Positions 43,763 through 51,771 of a stretch of DNA of 64,000 nucleotides are shown here, in pieces. The stretch spans positions 62,001 to 126,000 of the forward strand of contig CAWAOQ010000015.1 of the NCBI GenBank assembly GCA_963783785.1, read 5' to 3'. Both the position numbers and the translations under genes were made by a program. Positions within the stretch are counted from its first letter, which is position 1. The number at the start of each line of letters is the position of its first letter. Source of the DNA: CADEEN01 sp963783785 (GTDB lineage Bacteria; Pseudomonadota; Gammaproteobacteria; Burkholderiales; Burkholderiaceae_C). The notes below the pieces were generated by a model, which did not search any database, was not told the DNA's origin, and saw nothing but the letters and a program-made list of their open reading frames with translations.

Positions 43763-44371
43763 ATGGCCCATGGTTCCTTCCGTCAACAAGTGCTGCGCGT
43801 GCGTGAGGACGCGATCGTCAGTTCGGTCAATCGCCTGCTCGCAGAAAAGGGCTTCGAGGCCATGACGGTCGACGAAGTCGCCGCCGACGTCGGCATCGCC
43901 AAGGCCAGCCTGTACAAGCACTTCACCTCCAAGGAAGAGTTGGCGGCAGCCGCGATGGTCGCAGTACTCGACCGTGCGCTGGCCTTCCTCGACCAGGAAG
44001 CCGCGCGCACCGAAGCCACGCCCCTGGAGCATCTGAAGGCGGTCGCGCGCTGGACGGTGCAGGTGCAACTGGCCGGCGAGATGCCGTCACTGCCGTCGCA
44101 GAGCTCGACGTTGCGCACAACGCTGATGCAGCATCGTGCCTACCTCGATCGGCTGGTGACGCTCAGCGACCGCCTGGGTGCGTGGATCACGGCCGCACAG
44201 GCGAGCAACCAGATCAACCCGGCGCTGCCCCCGGAAGCGGTGCTCTACACGCTGTACGCAAGGGCGTGCGATCCGGTGCTGGGCTTCCTGAAGGCCAGTG
44301 GCAACCACAGCGACGAACAGATCGCCGAAACCGTGCTGTCAACCTGCTTTGACGGCCTCGCCGCGCGTTAG
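43763..44371 (+). CDS. TetR family transcriptional regulator
   Basis: A 202-aa repressor-type regulator. The N-terminal helix-turn-helix covers residues 16-60 (AIVSSVNRLLAEKGFEAMTVDEVAADVGIAKASLYKHFTSKEEL in order) and the helical ligand-binding domain fills the rest. The target is unknown; an AT-rich palindrome lies just upstream, suggesting autoregulation. It is convergent with the universal stress protein gene, with no gap between stops. Confidence 0.92.
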   Translation: MAHGSFRQQVLRVREDAIVSSVNRLLAEKGFEAMTVDEVAADVGIAKASLYKHFTSKEELAAAAMVAVLDRALAFLDQEAARTEATPLEHLKAVARWTVQVQLAGEMPSLPSQSSTLRTTLMQHRAYLDRLVTLSDRLGAWITAAQASNQINPALPPEAVLYTLYARACDPVLGFLKASGNHSDEQIAETVLSTCFDGLAAR

Positions 44372-44793
44372 CTAGCGGATCAGCAGCACAGGCGTGCGGC
44401 ACTGGGCCATCACCTTGGTGGCCACCGAGCCGATCACCAGATTGCCCAGCGAGCCATGGCCGTGCGAGCCCATCACCAGCAGGTCGTACTTGCCCTTCTC
44501 GGCCTGCGCAGCGATGACATCGGCCGCGGCTCCGGTCTTGGCGATGAACTCCGAGGTCAGTCCCTGCTTGGCGAAGAAAGCGCGAATCGGCTTGAGCACC
44601 TTTTCGCCCTCGTCGGCGTAATGTGTCCTCAGCACGTCCTTGGTCAGCGCCGCCGCAGCCCGCGCAGGCACTGGCGGCACCACGGTGAGCACCGTGTACA
44701 GGTGGTGGCACCGAGCCATTCGTCGTGTGCCGCCAGATAGGCCAGCATGCGCTTGGTGTAGGAACTGCCGTCTGCAGCGACCAGGATCTTCAT
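44372..44793 (-). pseudogene. Universal stress protein (UspA family), frame broken near 44705
   Basis: About 140 residues. The start MKILVAADGSSYTKRMLAYL lies in one frame and HHLYTVLTVVPPVPARA onward in another. The nucleotide-binding loop GSHGHGSLGNLVIGSVATKV and the end MAQCRTPVLLIR are typical of ATP-binding UspA proteins. One missing C near 44705 explains the break, since GGTGC-CACC should probably read GGTGCC-CACC. Function: stress-linked ATP-binding protein; no dedicated partner gene is nearby. Confidence 0.82.
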
Positions 44794-44860
44794 CGTTGTT
44801 GCTCCGAAAGGGCCGACGCGAACAGTGTCGCATGCAGCCGCGCGCGCGGCTTGCTCGGCG

Positions 44861-45637
44861 TCAAGCCACGATCAGCTTGCCCGCGTCGAACCCGGCGCTT
44901 TCGCCTTTGCCTTCGAGCCCTCGCGCCTGACTGACCACGCGCGTGCCACGACCGTCGCCACGCGCCACGCGGTAATCGTGGCGGCAGTGCAAGTGGCCGT
45001 GCATCCACAGCGCAGCAGCCGGCAGCAGCGTGTCATCGGCGTTGCAGAAGCTGGCCGTGCTCGGCATCAGGCCGTAGCGCGGATCGACGCTGCGCAGGCT
45101 GGGTGCGAAATGCGTGATCGCAACGGTCGTGTCCCAGCGGCCCTCGGCGGGCTCAGCCAACGCCTCCGCCAGCCAGCTGCGACAGGCCAACGCAGCGCGC
45201 CGAACCGCATCGGCGTCGAACGGCAGTCCACCCTTCGTGGCCCCCATCACGCGCTGGAAGTAGGCACCCGCTCGCATCGCGCGCATTCTTTGCGCTGTGC
45301 CCAACCCGTCAAAATCGCACCAGCGCACGGTGCCGAGGAAGCGAATGCGCCGTCCGTCCCGCGCGGTCAGCACGCGACTGTCGCGCTCGAGCAGCGTGAT
45401 GCCACAGCGGGCGCAATGCTCATGCAGCGCGGGCCAGGCGGCGTCCAGTTCCCGGCCGTCGAATTCGTGGTTGCCCGCCACCGCCAGCACGGGCACCGGC
45501 CAGCCGGCAAAGCGCTCGTAGCCGCGCCAGGTGGCATCGATGTCGCCCGCCAGCACCAGCAAGTCGGCCTCGGGATGCGGCACCGGCTCGAAGGCCTCGC
45601 TTTCGAGATGCAGGTCCGACAGCAGTTGTATGCGCAC
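44861..45637 (-). CDS. Calcineurin-like metallophosphoesterase
   Basis: A 258-aa dinuclear-metal phosphoesterase. The five family motifs are visible: SDLHLE with D8 and H10, LAGDID, AGNHEFDG, THFAPS and HGHLHCRHDYRV. There is no signal peptide. The family includes nucleotidases and phosphodiesterases; the substrate is unresolved. It starts 3 nt after the stop of the SEC-C protein gene and is probably co-transcribed with it. Confidence 0.9.
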   Translation of the reverse strand: MRIQLLSDLHLESEAFEPVPHPEADLLVLAGDIDATWRGYERFAGWPVPVLAVAGNHEFDGRELDAAWPALHEHCARCGITLLERDSRVLTARDGRRIRFLGTVRWCDFDGLGTAQRMRAMRAGAYFQRVMGATKGGLPFDADAVRRAALACRSWLAEALAEPAEGRWDTTVAITHFAPSLRSVDPRYGLMPSTASFCNADDTLLPAAALWMHGHLHCRHDYRVARGDGRGTRVVSQARGLEGKGESAGFDAGKLIVA

Positions 45638-45640
45638 TGT

Positions 45641-46354
45641 TCAGCGGCCGTGGCAGGCCTTGAACTTCTTGCCGCTGCCGCAAGGGCAGGGGTCGTTGCG
45701 GCCGACCTTGGGCGTGTCGCGCCGGATGGTCTCGACGTGGAAGCGCTGGCGGTGCGTCAGGTCCCACAGATCGACGGCCGCGAGCACCAGGTCTTCGATC
45801 GCGGCGTCGAGCGTGCCCAGCGGGTGTTCGCGGTCGAGCAGCGCGACGACCTCGCGGTCTTCATCGGTTTCTGCGGGCAGGTGCCGGTAGATGCGCGCCA
45901 GTGCGCTGCCGATCGCATCGTCTTCGATGTCACCGAGGTCAGGCATTCGCTCCTGCGCCCAGTGGAAGCCTGCTGCCCACGGCAGCAGCGCGCGCGAAAT
46001 GGGCGACTGCACTGGCTCGTACTCGCTCACCGGCGGCAGGCGGTCCGTATCGACGATCAGCGGGTCGAACCAGCCCTCCTCGCTGATTGCGGCATTGAGT
46101 GCCTGCTGGCGGCGTTCGATCAGGGTGCGGATCCGCGCCAGCCAGATCGGATCGGTGTCGGCCGCCAGCACGCGGCCCTCGAGATCGAACACCGCCGGCA
46201 GCCATTCTTCGACCGGCACCACCTTTGGCTGCACCAGCGTACCGACCAGGTAGCCGTCGAGCATCAGCACGTCGAGTGGCTCGTTCGGCGCCGGCGTGGC
46301 CTGCAGCAGCGCGTCGAGTTCATCGAATTCGGCGTCGGTGAGGTCTTGTTTCAT
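45641..46354 (-). CDS. UPF0149/YecA family protein with SEC-C zinc motif
   Basis: A 237-aa protein. The YecA fold opens DAEFDELDALLQATPAPNEPLDVLMLDGYLVG (residues 7-38 in order), followed by EEGWFDPLIVD and ALLPWAAGFHWAQERM. The C-terminal VGRNDPCPCGSGKKFKACHG is a textbook SEC-C motif (C-x-C...C-H), as at the end of SecA, binding one zinc. The ATG at 46354 is preferred over 46396 for family fit. A relation to the UPF0149 protein at 42241 is visible over the N-terminal 170 residues. Confidence 0.9.
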   Translation of the reverse strand: MKQDLTDAEFDELDALLQATPAPNEPLDVLMLDGYLVGTLVQPKVVPVEEWLPAVFDLEGRVLAADTDPIWLARIRTLIERRQQALNAAISEEGWFDPLIVDTDRLPPVSEYEPVQSPISRALLPWAAGFHWAQERMPDLGDIEDDAIGSALARIYRHLPAETDEDREVVALLDREHPLGTLDAAIEDLVLAAVDLWDLTHRQRFHVETIRRDTPKVGRNDPCPCGSGKKFKACHGR

Positions 46355-46534
46355 GGCGACATTGTCGGGCAGCGGCATCGCGGGTGTCGGCTCCATCCAA
46401 CACTCACGTGTAAGTGGACACTTTCGTTATAAGGCCTTCAAATACTTCGAATCGATGGCTTGCATCACCCTGGTGAGTCGACTTGATCGCGAGCGGACCA
46501 TGGCTTCCAGATCACCCTGAAGCCAAGAAAACTG

Positions 46535-46548
46535 TTAGGGTTTACCCC
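46535..46548. promoter_or_regulatory. Conserved motif TTAGGGTTTACCCC before a small hypothetical gene
   Basis: It contains a perfect inverted GGGT-TT-ACCC core and ends 16 nt before the ATG at 46565. It matches 12 of 14 bases of the minus-strand site at 23636, which lies before a paralogous gene. A shared operator or promoter element is inferred. Confidence 0.4.
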
Positions 46549-46564
46549 ATACTGCAGTGCAGCA

Positions 46565-46822
46565 ATGAACGAATCCGCGCGAAAGCATTTCATGAACCAC
46601 GTCCTCACTCTGCCCAACAACGACCTCGCCCGCTGGGCCGCCCTCTGGCGCGCCCTCACCGCCGCGCGGGCGGCCGACGCCGCCGGGCGGCAGGCCCGCG
46701 ACACGGCAGCGGCGCTCTACGAACGTGCCGCGAGCTACGAGGCCAGCCAGCCCGGCTTTGCGGCCGATCTGCGCGTCGCCGCCGAAGAACTCGACCGTCT
46801 TGCAGGCGAGCAACCTCGCTGA
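46565..46822 (+). CDS. Small helical hypothetical protein, paralogue of the one at 23706
   Basis: An 85-aa helical protein: NESARKHFMNHVLTLPNNDL then ARWAALWRALTAARAADAAG, and a C-terminal TAAALYERAASYEASQPGFAADLRV region. That region aligns without gaps to the C-terminus of the protein at 23706. No signal peptide or catalytic motif is present. Family function unknown. A 14-bp motif also found before the paralogue lies just upstream. Confidence 0.65.
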   Translation: MNESARKHFMNHVLTLPNNDLARWAALWRALTAARAADAAGRQARDTAAALYERAASYEASQPGFAADLRVAAEELDRLAGEQPR

Positions 46823-46824
46823 CA

Positions 46825-46840
46825 GCCCGCGATCGCGGGC
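46825..46840. terminator. Palindromic hairpin between convergent genes
   Basis: GCCCGC-GATC-GCGGGC is a perfect 16-nt palindrome located 3 nt after the small gene stop and 11 nt before the pckG stop. The position suggests a bidirectional terminator, though no T tract follows. Confidence 0.35.
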
Positions 46841-46850
46841 GCCCGCCGCG

Positions 46851-48716
46851 TCAGGCGTCGAGCCTTGCCGCCAGGCGCGCCTTCGTCGCGACGAGCGGCT
46901 TGGGCAGGTGATACGCCAGTTGCTCGAACAACTGGCCATGCAGCGTGACCTCGTCGCGCCACGCGGTGCGGTCGATGCCGATGACGCTGTCGAACTGTGA
47001 GCGGCTGAAAGCCAGGCCGCCCCAGTGCAGGTCTTCATAGCGCGGGCTGATGCCGAACGCGTTTTCCTGGCCGCCCGCCTTGCCCTCGAGGCGGCCGACG
47101 ATCCACTCCAGCACGCGCATGTTGTCGCCGTAGCCCGGCCAGATGAACTTGCCGTCTGCACCCTTGCGGAACCAGTTGACGCAGTAGATCTTCGGCTGGC
47201 GAACGCCCGCCTGCGCCAGCTTGCTGCCGACATCGAGCCAGTGCTGGAAGTAGTCGGCCATGTTGTAGCCGCAGAAGGCGATCATCGCGAACGGGTCGCG
47301 GCGCACGACGCCGACCTGCCCGGCGATGGCCGCCGTGGTCTCGCTGCCCATCGTCGCGGCCATGTAGACGCCTTCGGTCCAGTCGCGCGCCTCGGTCACC
47401 AGCGGCACCGTCGTCGAGCGGCGGCCGCCGAACAGGAAGGCATCGATCGGTACGCCCTGCGGGTTGTCCCACTCGGTGTCGAGCACCGGGTTGTGGATGG
47501 AAGAGACCGTGAAGCGCGAATTCGGGTGCGCGGCCTTGGCGCCCGTCGCCTTGGCGATCTGCGGCGTCCAGTCCTTGCCCTGCCAGTCGATCAGGTGCGC
47601 CGGCGGCTCGTCGGTCATGCCCTCCCACCAGACGTCGCCGTCATCGGTGAGCGCGACGTTGGTGAACACCACGTCGCGCTTGAGCATGGCCATGCAGTTC
47701 GGGTTGGTGTGATCGTTCGTGCCCGGGGCGACGCCGAAATAGCCCGCCTCGGGATTGATCGCGTGCAGGCGGCCGTCGTGACCCGGCTTGATCCAGGCGA
47801 TGTCCTCGCCGACAGTCGTCACGCTCCAGCCCTCGTAGCCCTTGGGCGGCACGAGCATCGAGAAGTTGGTCTTGCCGCAGGCGCTCGGAAAAGCCGCCGC
47901 GACGTGGTACTTCTTGCCCTGCGGCGTGGTCACGCCGAGGATCAGCATGTGCTCGGCCAGCCAGCCCTGCGCGCGGCCCATGTTGGAGGCGATGCGCAGT
48001 GCGAAGCACTTCTTGCCCAGCAGCGCATTGCCGCCGTAGCCCGAGCCGTAACTCCAGATCTCGTGCGTCTCGGGGTAGTGCACGATGTACTTGGTCTTGT
48101 TGCAGGGCCAGGCCACGTCCTTCTGGCCCGGCTCCAGCGGCGCGCCCACGGTGTGCACACAGGGCACGAAGGTGCCGTCCTCGCCCAGAAGTTCGTAGAC
48201 GGCCTCGCCCATGCGCGTCATCGTGCGCATGCTGATGACCACGTACGGACTGTCGGTCAGCTCGACACCGAGGTGCGAGATGTGCGAGCCCATCGGCCCC
48301 ATCGAGAACGGCACGACATACAGCGTGCGGCCCTTCATGCAGCCCTTGAACAGGGCGTTGTCGCCGGTCTGCAGCAGCGCGCGCATCTCGGCCGGGGCGA
48401 CCCAGTTGTTGGTCGGACCGGCGTCTTCCTGGCGCTCGCTGCAAATGAAGGTGCGGTCCTCGACGCGGGCGACGTCGCTCGGGTCGGACAGCGCGAGAAA
48501 GCTGTTCGGGCGCTTGGCGGGATTGAGTCGGCGCATCGAGCCATTGGCCACCAGCCCGTCGCACAGGCGGTTGTACTCTTCGACGCTGCCGTCGCACCAG
48601 ACGACGTCGCGCGCCGCGGTCAGGGCGGCCATCTCGGCCACCCAGTCGATCAGCCGGCGGTGTTTCACATGGGCGGGTACGTTGAGGCGCAGGCCTTCGA
48701 GCGCAGGTCGGTTCAT
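46851..48716 (-). CDS. pckG: Phosphoenolpyruvate carboxykinase (GTP)
   Basis: Converts oxaloacetate plus GTP to PEP, GDP and CO2, the first step of gluconeogenesis. The 621-aa chain matches the GTP-dependent class: FICSERQEDAGPTNNWV, FSMGPMGS, YGGNALLGKKCFALRIAS, the P-loop AAFPSACGKTNFSML, GYFGVAPGTN, and the guanine-binding region FAFGISPRYEDLHWGG-like block near the end. The length is normal (about 600-620). The ATG at 48716 fits the family start. A long inverted repeat lies 37 nt upstream. Confidence 0.96.
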   Translation of the reverse strand: MNRPALEGLRLNVPAHVKHRRLIDWVAEMAALTAARDVVWCDGSVEEYNRLCDGLVANGSMRRLNPAKRPNSFLALSDPSDVARVEDRTFICSERQEDAGPTNNWVAPAEMRALLQTGDNALFKGCMKGRTLYVVPFSMGPMGSHISHLGVELTDSPYVVISMRTMTRMGEAVYELLGEDGTFVPCVHTVGAPLEPGQKDVAWPCNKTKYIVHYPETHEIWSYGSGYGGNALLGKKCFALRIASNMGRAQGWLAEHMLILGVTTPQGKKYHVAAAFPSACGKTNFSMLVPPKGYEGWSVTTVGEDIAWIKPGHDGRLHAINPEAGYFGVAPGTNDHTNPNCMAMLKRDVVFTNVALTDDGDVWWEGMTDEPPAHLIDWQGKDWTPQIAKATGAKAAHPNSRFTVSSIHNPVLDTEWDNPQGVPIDAFLFGGRRSTTVPLVTEARDWTEGVYMAATMGSETTAAIAGQVGVVRRDPFAMIAFCGYNMADYFQHWLDVGSKLAQAGVRQPKIYCVNWFRKGADGKFIWPGYGDNMRVLEWIVGRLEGKAGGQENAFGISPRYEDLHWGGLAFSRSQFDSVIGIDRTAWRDEVTLHGQLFEQLAYHLPKPLVATKARLAARLDA

Positions 48717-48752
48717 CGCGGAGACTCCATTCAAGGGGATGCAACAAGCGGG

Positions 48753-48790
48753 ATTGGGCGAATCCCGGCGACGCCCGGGATTCGCCCAAT
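48753..48790. promoter_or_regulatory. Perfect 16-bp inverted repeat upstream of pckG
   Basis: ATTGGGCGAATCCCGG (48753-48768) is repeated in inverse at 48775-48790 with a 6-nt spacer. It lies 37-74 nt upstream of the pckG start, without a T tract. The hairpin would be very stable in the mRNA leader; a dyad operator or a leader control element are both possible. No regulator is identified. Confidence 0.55.
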
Positions 48791-48952
48791 GCCGCGCGAT
48801 TCCACGCGGTTGCGCCGCACCGTCCGGCAGCGCCCTGGGCCAGATTGTCATTCGAGTGTAATGAGGCCATATCCGCCGGTTTGACGGGGATCATGCATTT
48901 GCGGAATGAGGCCATGCCGTCGTGCTTTTCGGCGACGCGACAATCTCCCGGG

Positions 48953-49534
48953 ATGAAAGTGACCAGCGTCAATACCGGCCGCACGGGCTTCATCAGCGTC
49001 GGCGAACGACGGGTCGCCAGCGCGATCTTCAAGGCCCCGGTGGCCGGCCGCGTCGCGGTGCAGGCGCTGGGCCTGGCCGGTGACGAGCAGGCCGATCTCG
49101 TCGTGCACGGCGGCCTGGCCAAGGCGGTCTACGCCTACCCGGCCGAACACTATGCGTTCTGGCGCACGGTGCGCGCGCAGGCCGGTGTGTCGGCGTGGAA
49201 TGACGCCCTCGCCCCGGGCAGCCTGGGCGAGAACCTGACCCTCGAAGGCCTGCCCGAAAGCGAGGCCTGGATCGGCGACGTGCTGCGCTTTCCCGACTGC
49301 GCGCTGGCCGTCAGCGAGCCGCGGCTGCCCTGCTTCAAGTTCAACGCCAGGATGGGCTTCGCGCAAGCCGCTGCGCTGATGCAGCAGTCGGGCTGGTGCG
49401 GCTACTACCTTGCGGTGCTGTTGCCGGGCTCGATCGAGGCCGGCGAGACCTTTCGCGTCGAGCCCGGCCCACGCGAGGTGCGCATCGACGAGTTGTTCCG
49501 CGCCCGTGTGCCGAAGGCGCGGGCTCGGTCATGA
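48953..49534 (+). CDS. MOSC domain protein (YiiM-like)
   Basis: A 193-aa protein of the MOSC fold that binds molybdenum cofactor sulfur in other members. Seen are VQALGLAGDEQADLVVHGGLAKAVYAY, SLGENLTLEG, WIGDVLRFPDCALAVSEPRLPC with the conserved Cys, and CGYYLAVLLPGSIEAGE. YiiM-type proteins reduce N-hydroxylated bases. The ATG at 48953 is chosen over an upstream start at 48845 because the core begins there. It overlaps the next gene by 4 nt. Confidence 0.9.
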   Translation: MKVTSVNTGRTGFISVGERRVASAIFKAPVAGRVAVQALGLAGDEQADLVVHGGLAKAVYAYPAEHYAFWRTVRAQAGVSAWNDALAPGSLGENLTLEGLPESEAWIGDVLRFPDCALAVSEPRLPCFKFNARMGFAQAAALMQQSGWCGYYLAVLLPGSIEAGETFRVEPGPREVRIDELFRARVPKARARS

Positions 49535-50163
49535 AGCGACGCGCGCTGCTGGGCGCTGCCGCGGCCACGGCACTGCTTGCCGGCTGCGGCAAGCGCAAGT
49601 CCGCCCGTGCCGTGCCGCTGCCCGCCGGCAGCGTGGTGCTTGCGCTCGGCGACTCGATCACATATGGGACCGGCGCGGCGCCCGAAGCCGCCTACCCGGC
49701 GCAACTGGCGCAGCTGACCGGCTGGCACGTGGTCAACGCCGGCGTGCCGGGCGACACCTCGGCGCAGGCGCTGGCGCGGCTGCCTGGACTGCTGGCCGAA
49801 CACAAGCCGGCGCTGGTGATCGCGAGCATCGGCGGCAATGACTTCCTGCGCCGGCTGCCCGAGGCCGACACCGAAGTGAACCTGCGCCGGATCGTCGCGC
49901 TGGCGCGCGAGGCCGGCGCCCAGGTGCTTCTGGTGGCGGTGCCGCGGCCGACGCTGGCCGCCGCTGTGGGTGCGGGGCTGTCGGACCATCCGCTGTACGA
50001 CAGGGTCGCGGCCGAACTGGCACTGCCACTGCATGCCGGCGGCTGGGCGCATGTGCTCGGCAACGAACAGCTGAAGTCCGACCAGATCCATGCCAACGCA
50101 GCCGGCTATCGCGCCTTTGCCGAAGGCCTGGCGACCAGCCTGCGCGCAGCGGGGCTGCAGTAG
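49531..50163 (+). CDS. GDSL-type esterase/lipase (TesA-like), lipoprotein
   Basis: A 210-aa SGNH hydrolase. A leader with a lipobox (LLGAAAATALLAGC, Cys near residue 19) implies export and lipidation. The catalytic blocks are ALGDSITYGTG with the nucleophile Ser, NAGVPGDTSAQAL, SIGGNDFLRR with Gly and Asn of the oxyanion hole, and DQIHANAAGYRAFA with Asp and His. It is close to arylesterase/thioesterase I. The ATG overlaps the MOSC stop as ATGA. Confidence 0.92.
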   Translation: MKRRALLGAAAATALLAGCGKRKSARAVPLPAGSVVLALGDSITYGTGAAPEAAYPAQLAQLTGWHVVNAGVPGDTSAQALARLPGLLAEHKPALVIASIGGNDFLRRLPEADTEVNLRRIVALAREAGAQVLLVAVPRPTLAAAVGAGLSDHPLYDRVAAELALPLHAGGWAHVLGNEQLKSDQIHANAAGYRAFAEGLATSLRAAGLQ

Positions 50164-50188
50164 CCGCTGCGGCTACAGTGCGGGCACC

Positions 50189-51044
50189 ATGCTCGCCTAC
50201 CGCCATGCCTTCCACGCCGGCAACCATGCCGACGTGCTCAAACACCTGGTGCTGGCGCAGGTGCTCACGCACATGGCGGCGAAGGACAAGCCCTACACCC
50301 TCGTCGACACCCACGCCGGCGCCGGCGGCTACTCGCTCGAAGGGCGTTACGCCCACACCAAGGACGAGTTCCAGAGCGGCATCGCCAGACTCTGGCAGCG
50401 CGACGATCTGCCGCCGGCGGTGGCCGACTATGTCGCCCTGGTGCGCGAATTCAACGGCGGTGGCGACCTGGAGCAATACCCCGGCTCGCCGGCCATCGCC
50501 AACCTGCTGCTGCGCGCCAACGATCGGCTGCGCCTGTACGAACTGCATCCGACCGACGAGCGCATCCTGCGCGCCTTCCTCGGCGAGCGACCGAACACGC
50601 AGGTCTCGCTCGCCGACGGCTTCGCGGCGTTGCACAAGGAGTTGCCGCCGCCGTCGCGCCGCGGCGTGGTGTTGATCGATCCGTCGTACGAGATGAAGTC
50701 CGACTACGCCAAGGTGCTGGGCGGCCGTGCGCGAGATCCTCGAGTGCTTTGCGACGGCGATCGTGCTGGTGTGGATACCGCAACTGCGCACGCTCGAGTC
50801 GCAGCAGCTGCCGCATCGCCTGCAGAATGCCGCTGCGAAAGCCGCACCCAAGGGCTGGTTGCACGCGCGGCTGACCGTCGCCGCCGGCGGCGAACGCGGC
50901 TTCGGTCTTCTGGGCAGCTCGATGTTCGTGATCAACCCGCCGCACGGCCTGCACGACACGTTGCGCGAGGTGCTGCCGTTCCTGGTCGAGGTGCTTGGCC
51001 AGTTCGACGGCGCCAGTTTCCTGCTCGAGCAGCAGGCCGCCTAG
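50189..51044 (+). pseudogene. rlmJ: 23S rRNA (adenine2030-N6)-methyltransferase RlmJ, frame broken near 50724
   Basis: About 284 residues. The start MLAYRHAFHAGNHADVLKH is diagnostic for RlmJ, with LVDTHAGAGGYSLEG as the SAM site and GVVLIDPSYEMKSDY carrying the DPPY-like catalytic tetrad as DPSY. The frame then shifts; VREILECFATAIVLVWIPQL and SSMFVINPPHGLHDTL continue in another frame. Deleting one G near 50724 gives the same spacing as E. coli RlmJ between DY and FAT. RlmJ methylates A2030 of 23S rRNA. Confidence 0.9.
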
Positions 51045-51066
51045 ACCCGCAGGTCGGAGCATCGGC

Positions 51067-51747
51067 ATGGCGATGTCGCTCAGCCGCGCCGCGTGGCTTC
51101 GAATCGTGCCCTTCGCCCTCTTCATGGCGCTGCTTGCGCTGCGCGGTGCCGCGCCGGCGGACGGCTCGTGGGGCATCGACCCGCGCTGGATCTATGGCGT
51201 CACCGTGGTTGCCGTCGGCGGGCTGCTGGCGGCCTTCTGGCGCGAGTACGGCGAGTTTGCACGCCAGCTGCGTCCGACCGCCGCCGAGGCGCTGCAGGCC
51301 GCCGCGGTGGGGCTGGGCGTGTTCGCGCTGTGGATCCAGCTCGATGCGCCGTGGATGACGATCGGTGCGCCGAGCGCCGGCTTCACGCCGCTGACCGCCG
51401 CCGGCACGATCGACTGGCCACTGGTCGCCGTACGCTGGATCGGCGCTGCGTTGCTGGTGCCGGTGATGGAAGAGCTGTTCTGGCGCTCGTTCCTGATGCG
51501 CTGGATCGAACGGCCGGTGTTCGAAGGCGTCGATCCGCAGCGCGTGGGTACCAAGGCCATCGTGCTGTCGACCTTCGTCTTCATGCTCGCTCACACGATG
51601 TGGCTGGCCGCGATCGTCGCCGGGCTGGCCTACGCGTGGCTGTATGTGCGCAGTGGCAAGCTATGGCTGCCGGTGATCGCGCATGCGGCGACCAACGGTG
51701 CGCTGGGCGCCTGGGTCGTCGCGACGGGCAATTGGCAGTTCTGGTGA
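51067..51747 (+). CDS. CAAX prenyl protease-related protein (CPBP family, PEP-CTERM-associated type)
   Basis: A 226-aa multi-spanning membrane protein with about six to seven helices. The CPBP motifs are VPVMEELFWRSFLMRWIERP with the metal-binding Glu pair, FMLAHTMWLAAIVAGLAYAWLY with the first His, and VIAHAATNGALGAW with the second. The EELFWRSFLMRW form is what I recall for the subgroup found with exosortase/PEP-CTERM systems. A GGAG ribosome site precedes the ATG at 51067. No exosortase is in this window, but a small PEP-CTERM-like protein is at 14268. Confidence 0.82.
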   Translation: MAMSLSRAAWLRIVPFALFMALLALRGAAPADGSWGIDPRWIYGVTVVAVGGLLAAFWREYGEFARQLRPTAAEALQAAAVGLGVFALWIQLDAPWMTIGAPSAGFTPLTAAGTIDWPLVAVRWIGAALLVPVMEELFWRSFLMRWIERPVFEGVDPQRVGTKAIVLSTFVFMLAHTMWLAAIVAGLAYAWLYVRSGKLWLPVIAHAATNGALGAWVVATGNWQFW

Positions 51748-51771
51748 CCAGGCCGCAGGCGCTGCGCAGCG

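Noticed and set aside
44214..44711. Minus-strand open frame of 165 codons over the TetR/Usp junction
   Set aside because: It is the Usp coding strand read in the wrong frame and the antisense of TetR.
47025..48884. 619-codon plus-strand open frame opposite pckG
   Set aside because: Antisense shadow of a highly conserved gene with no family features.
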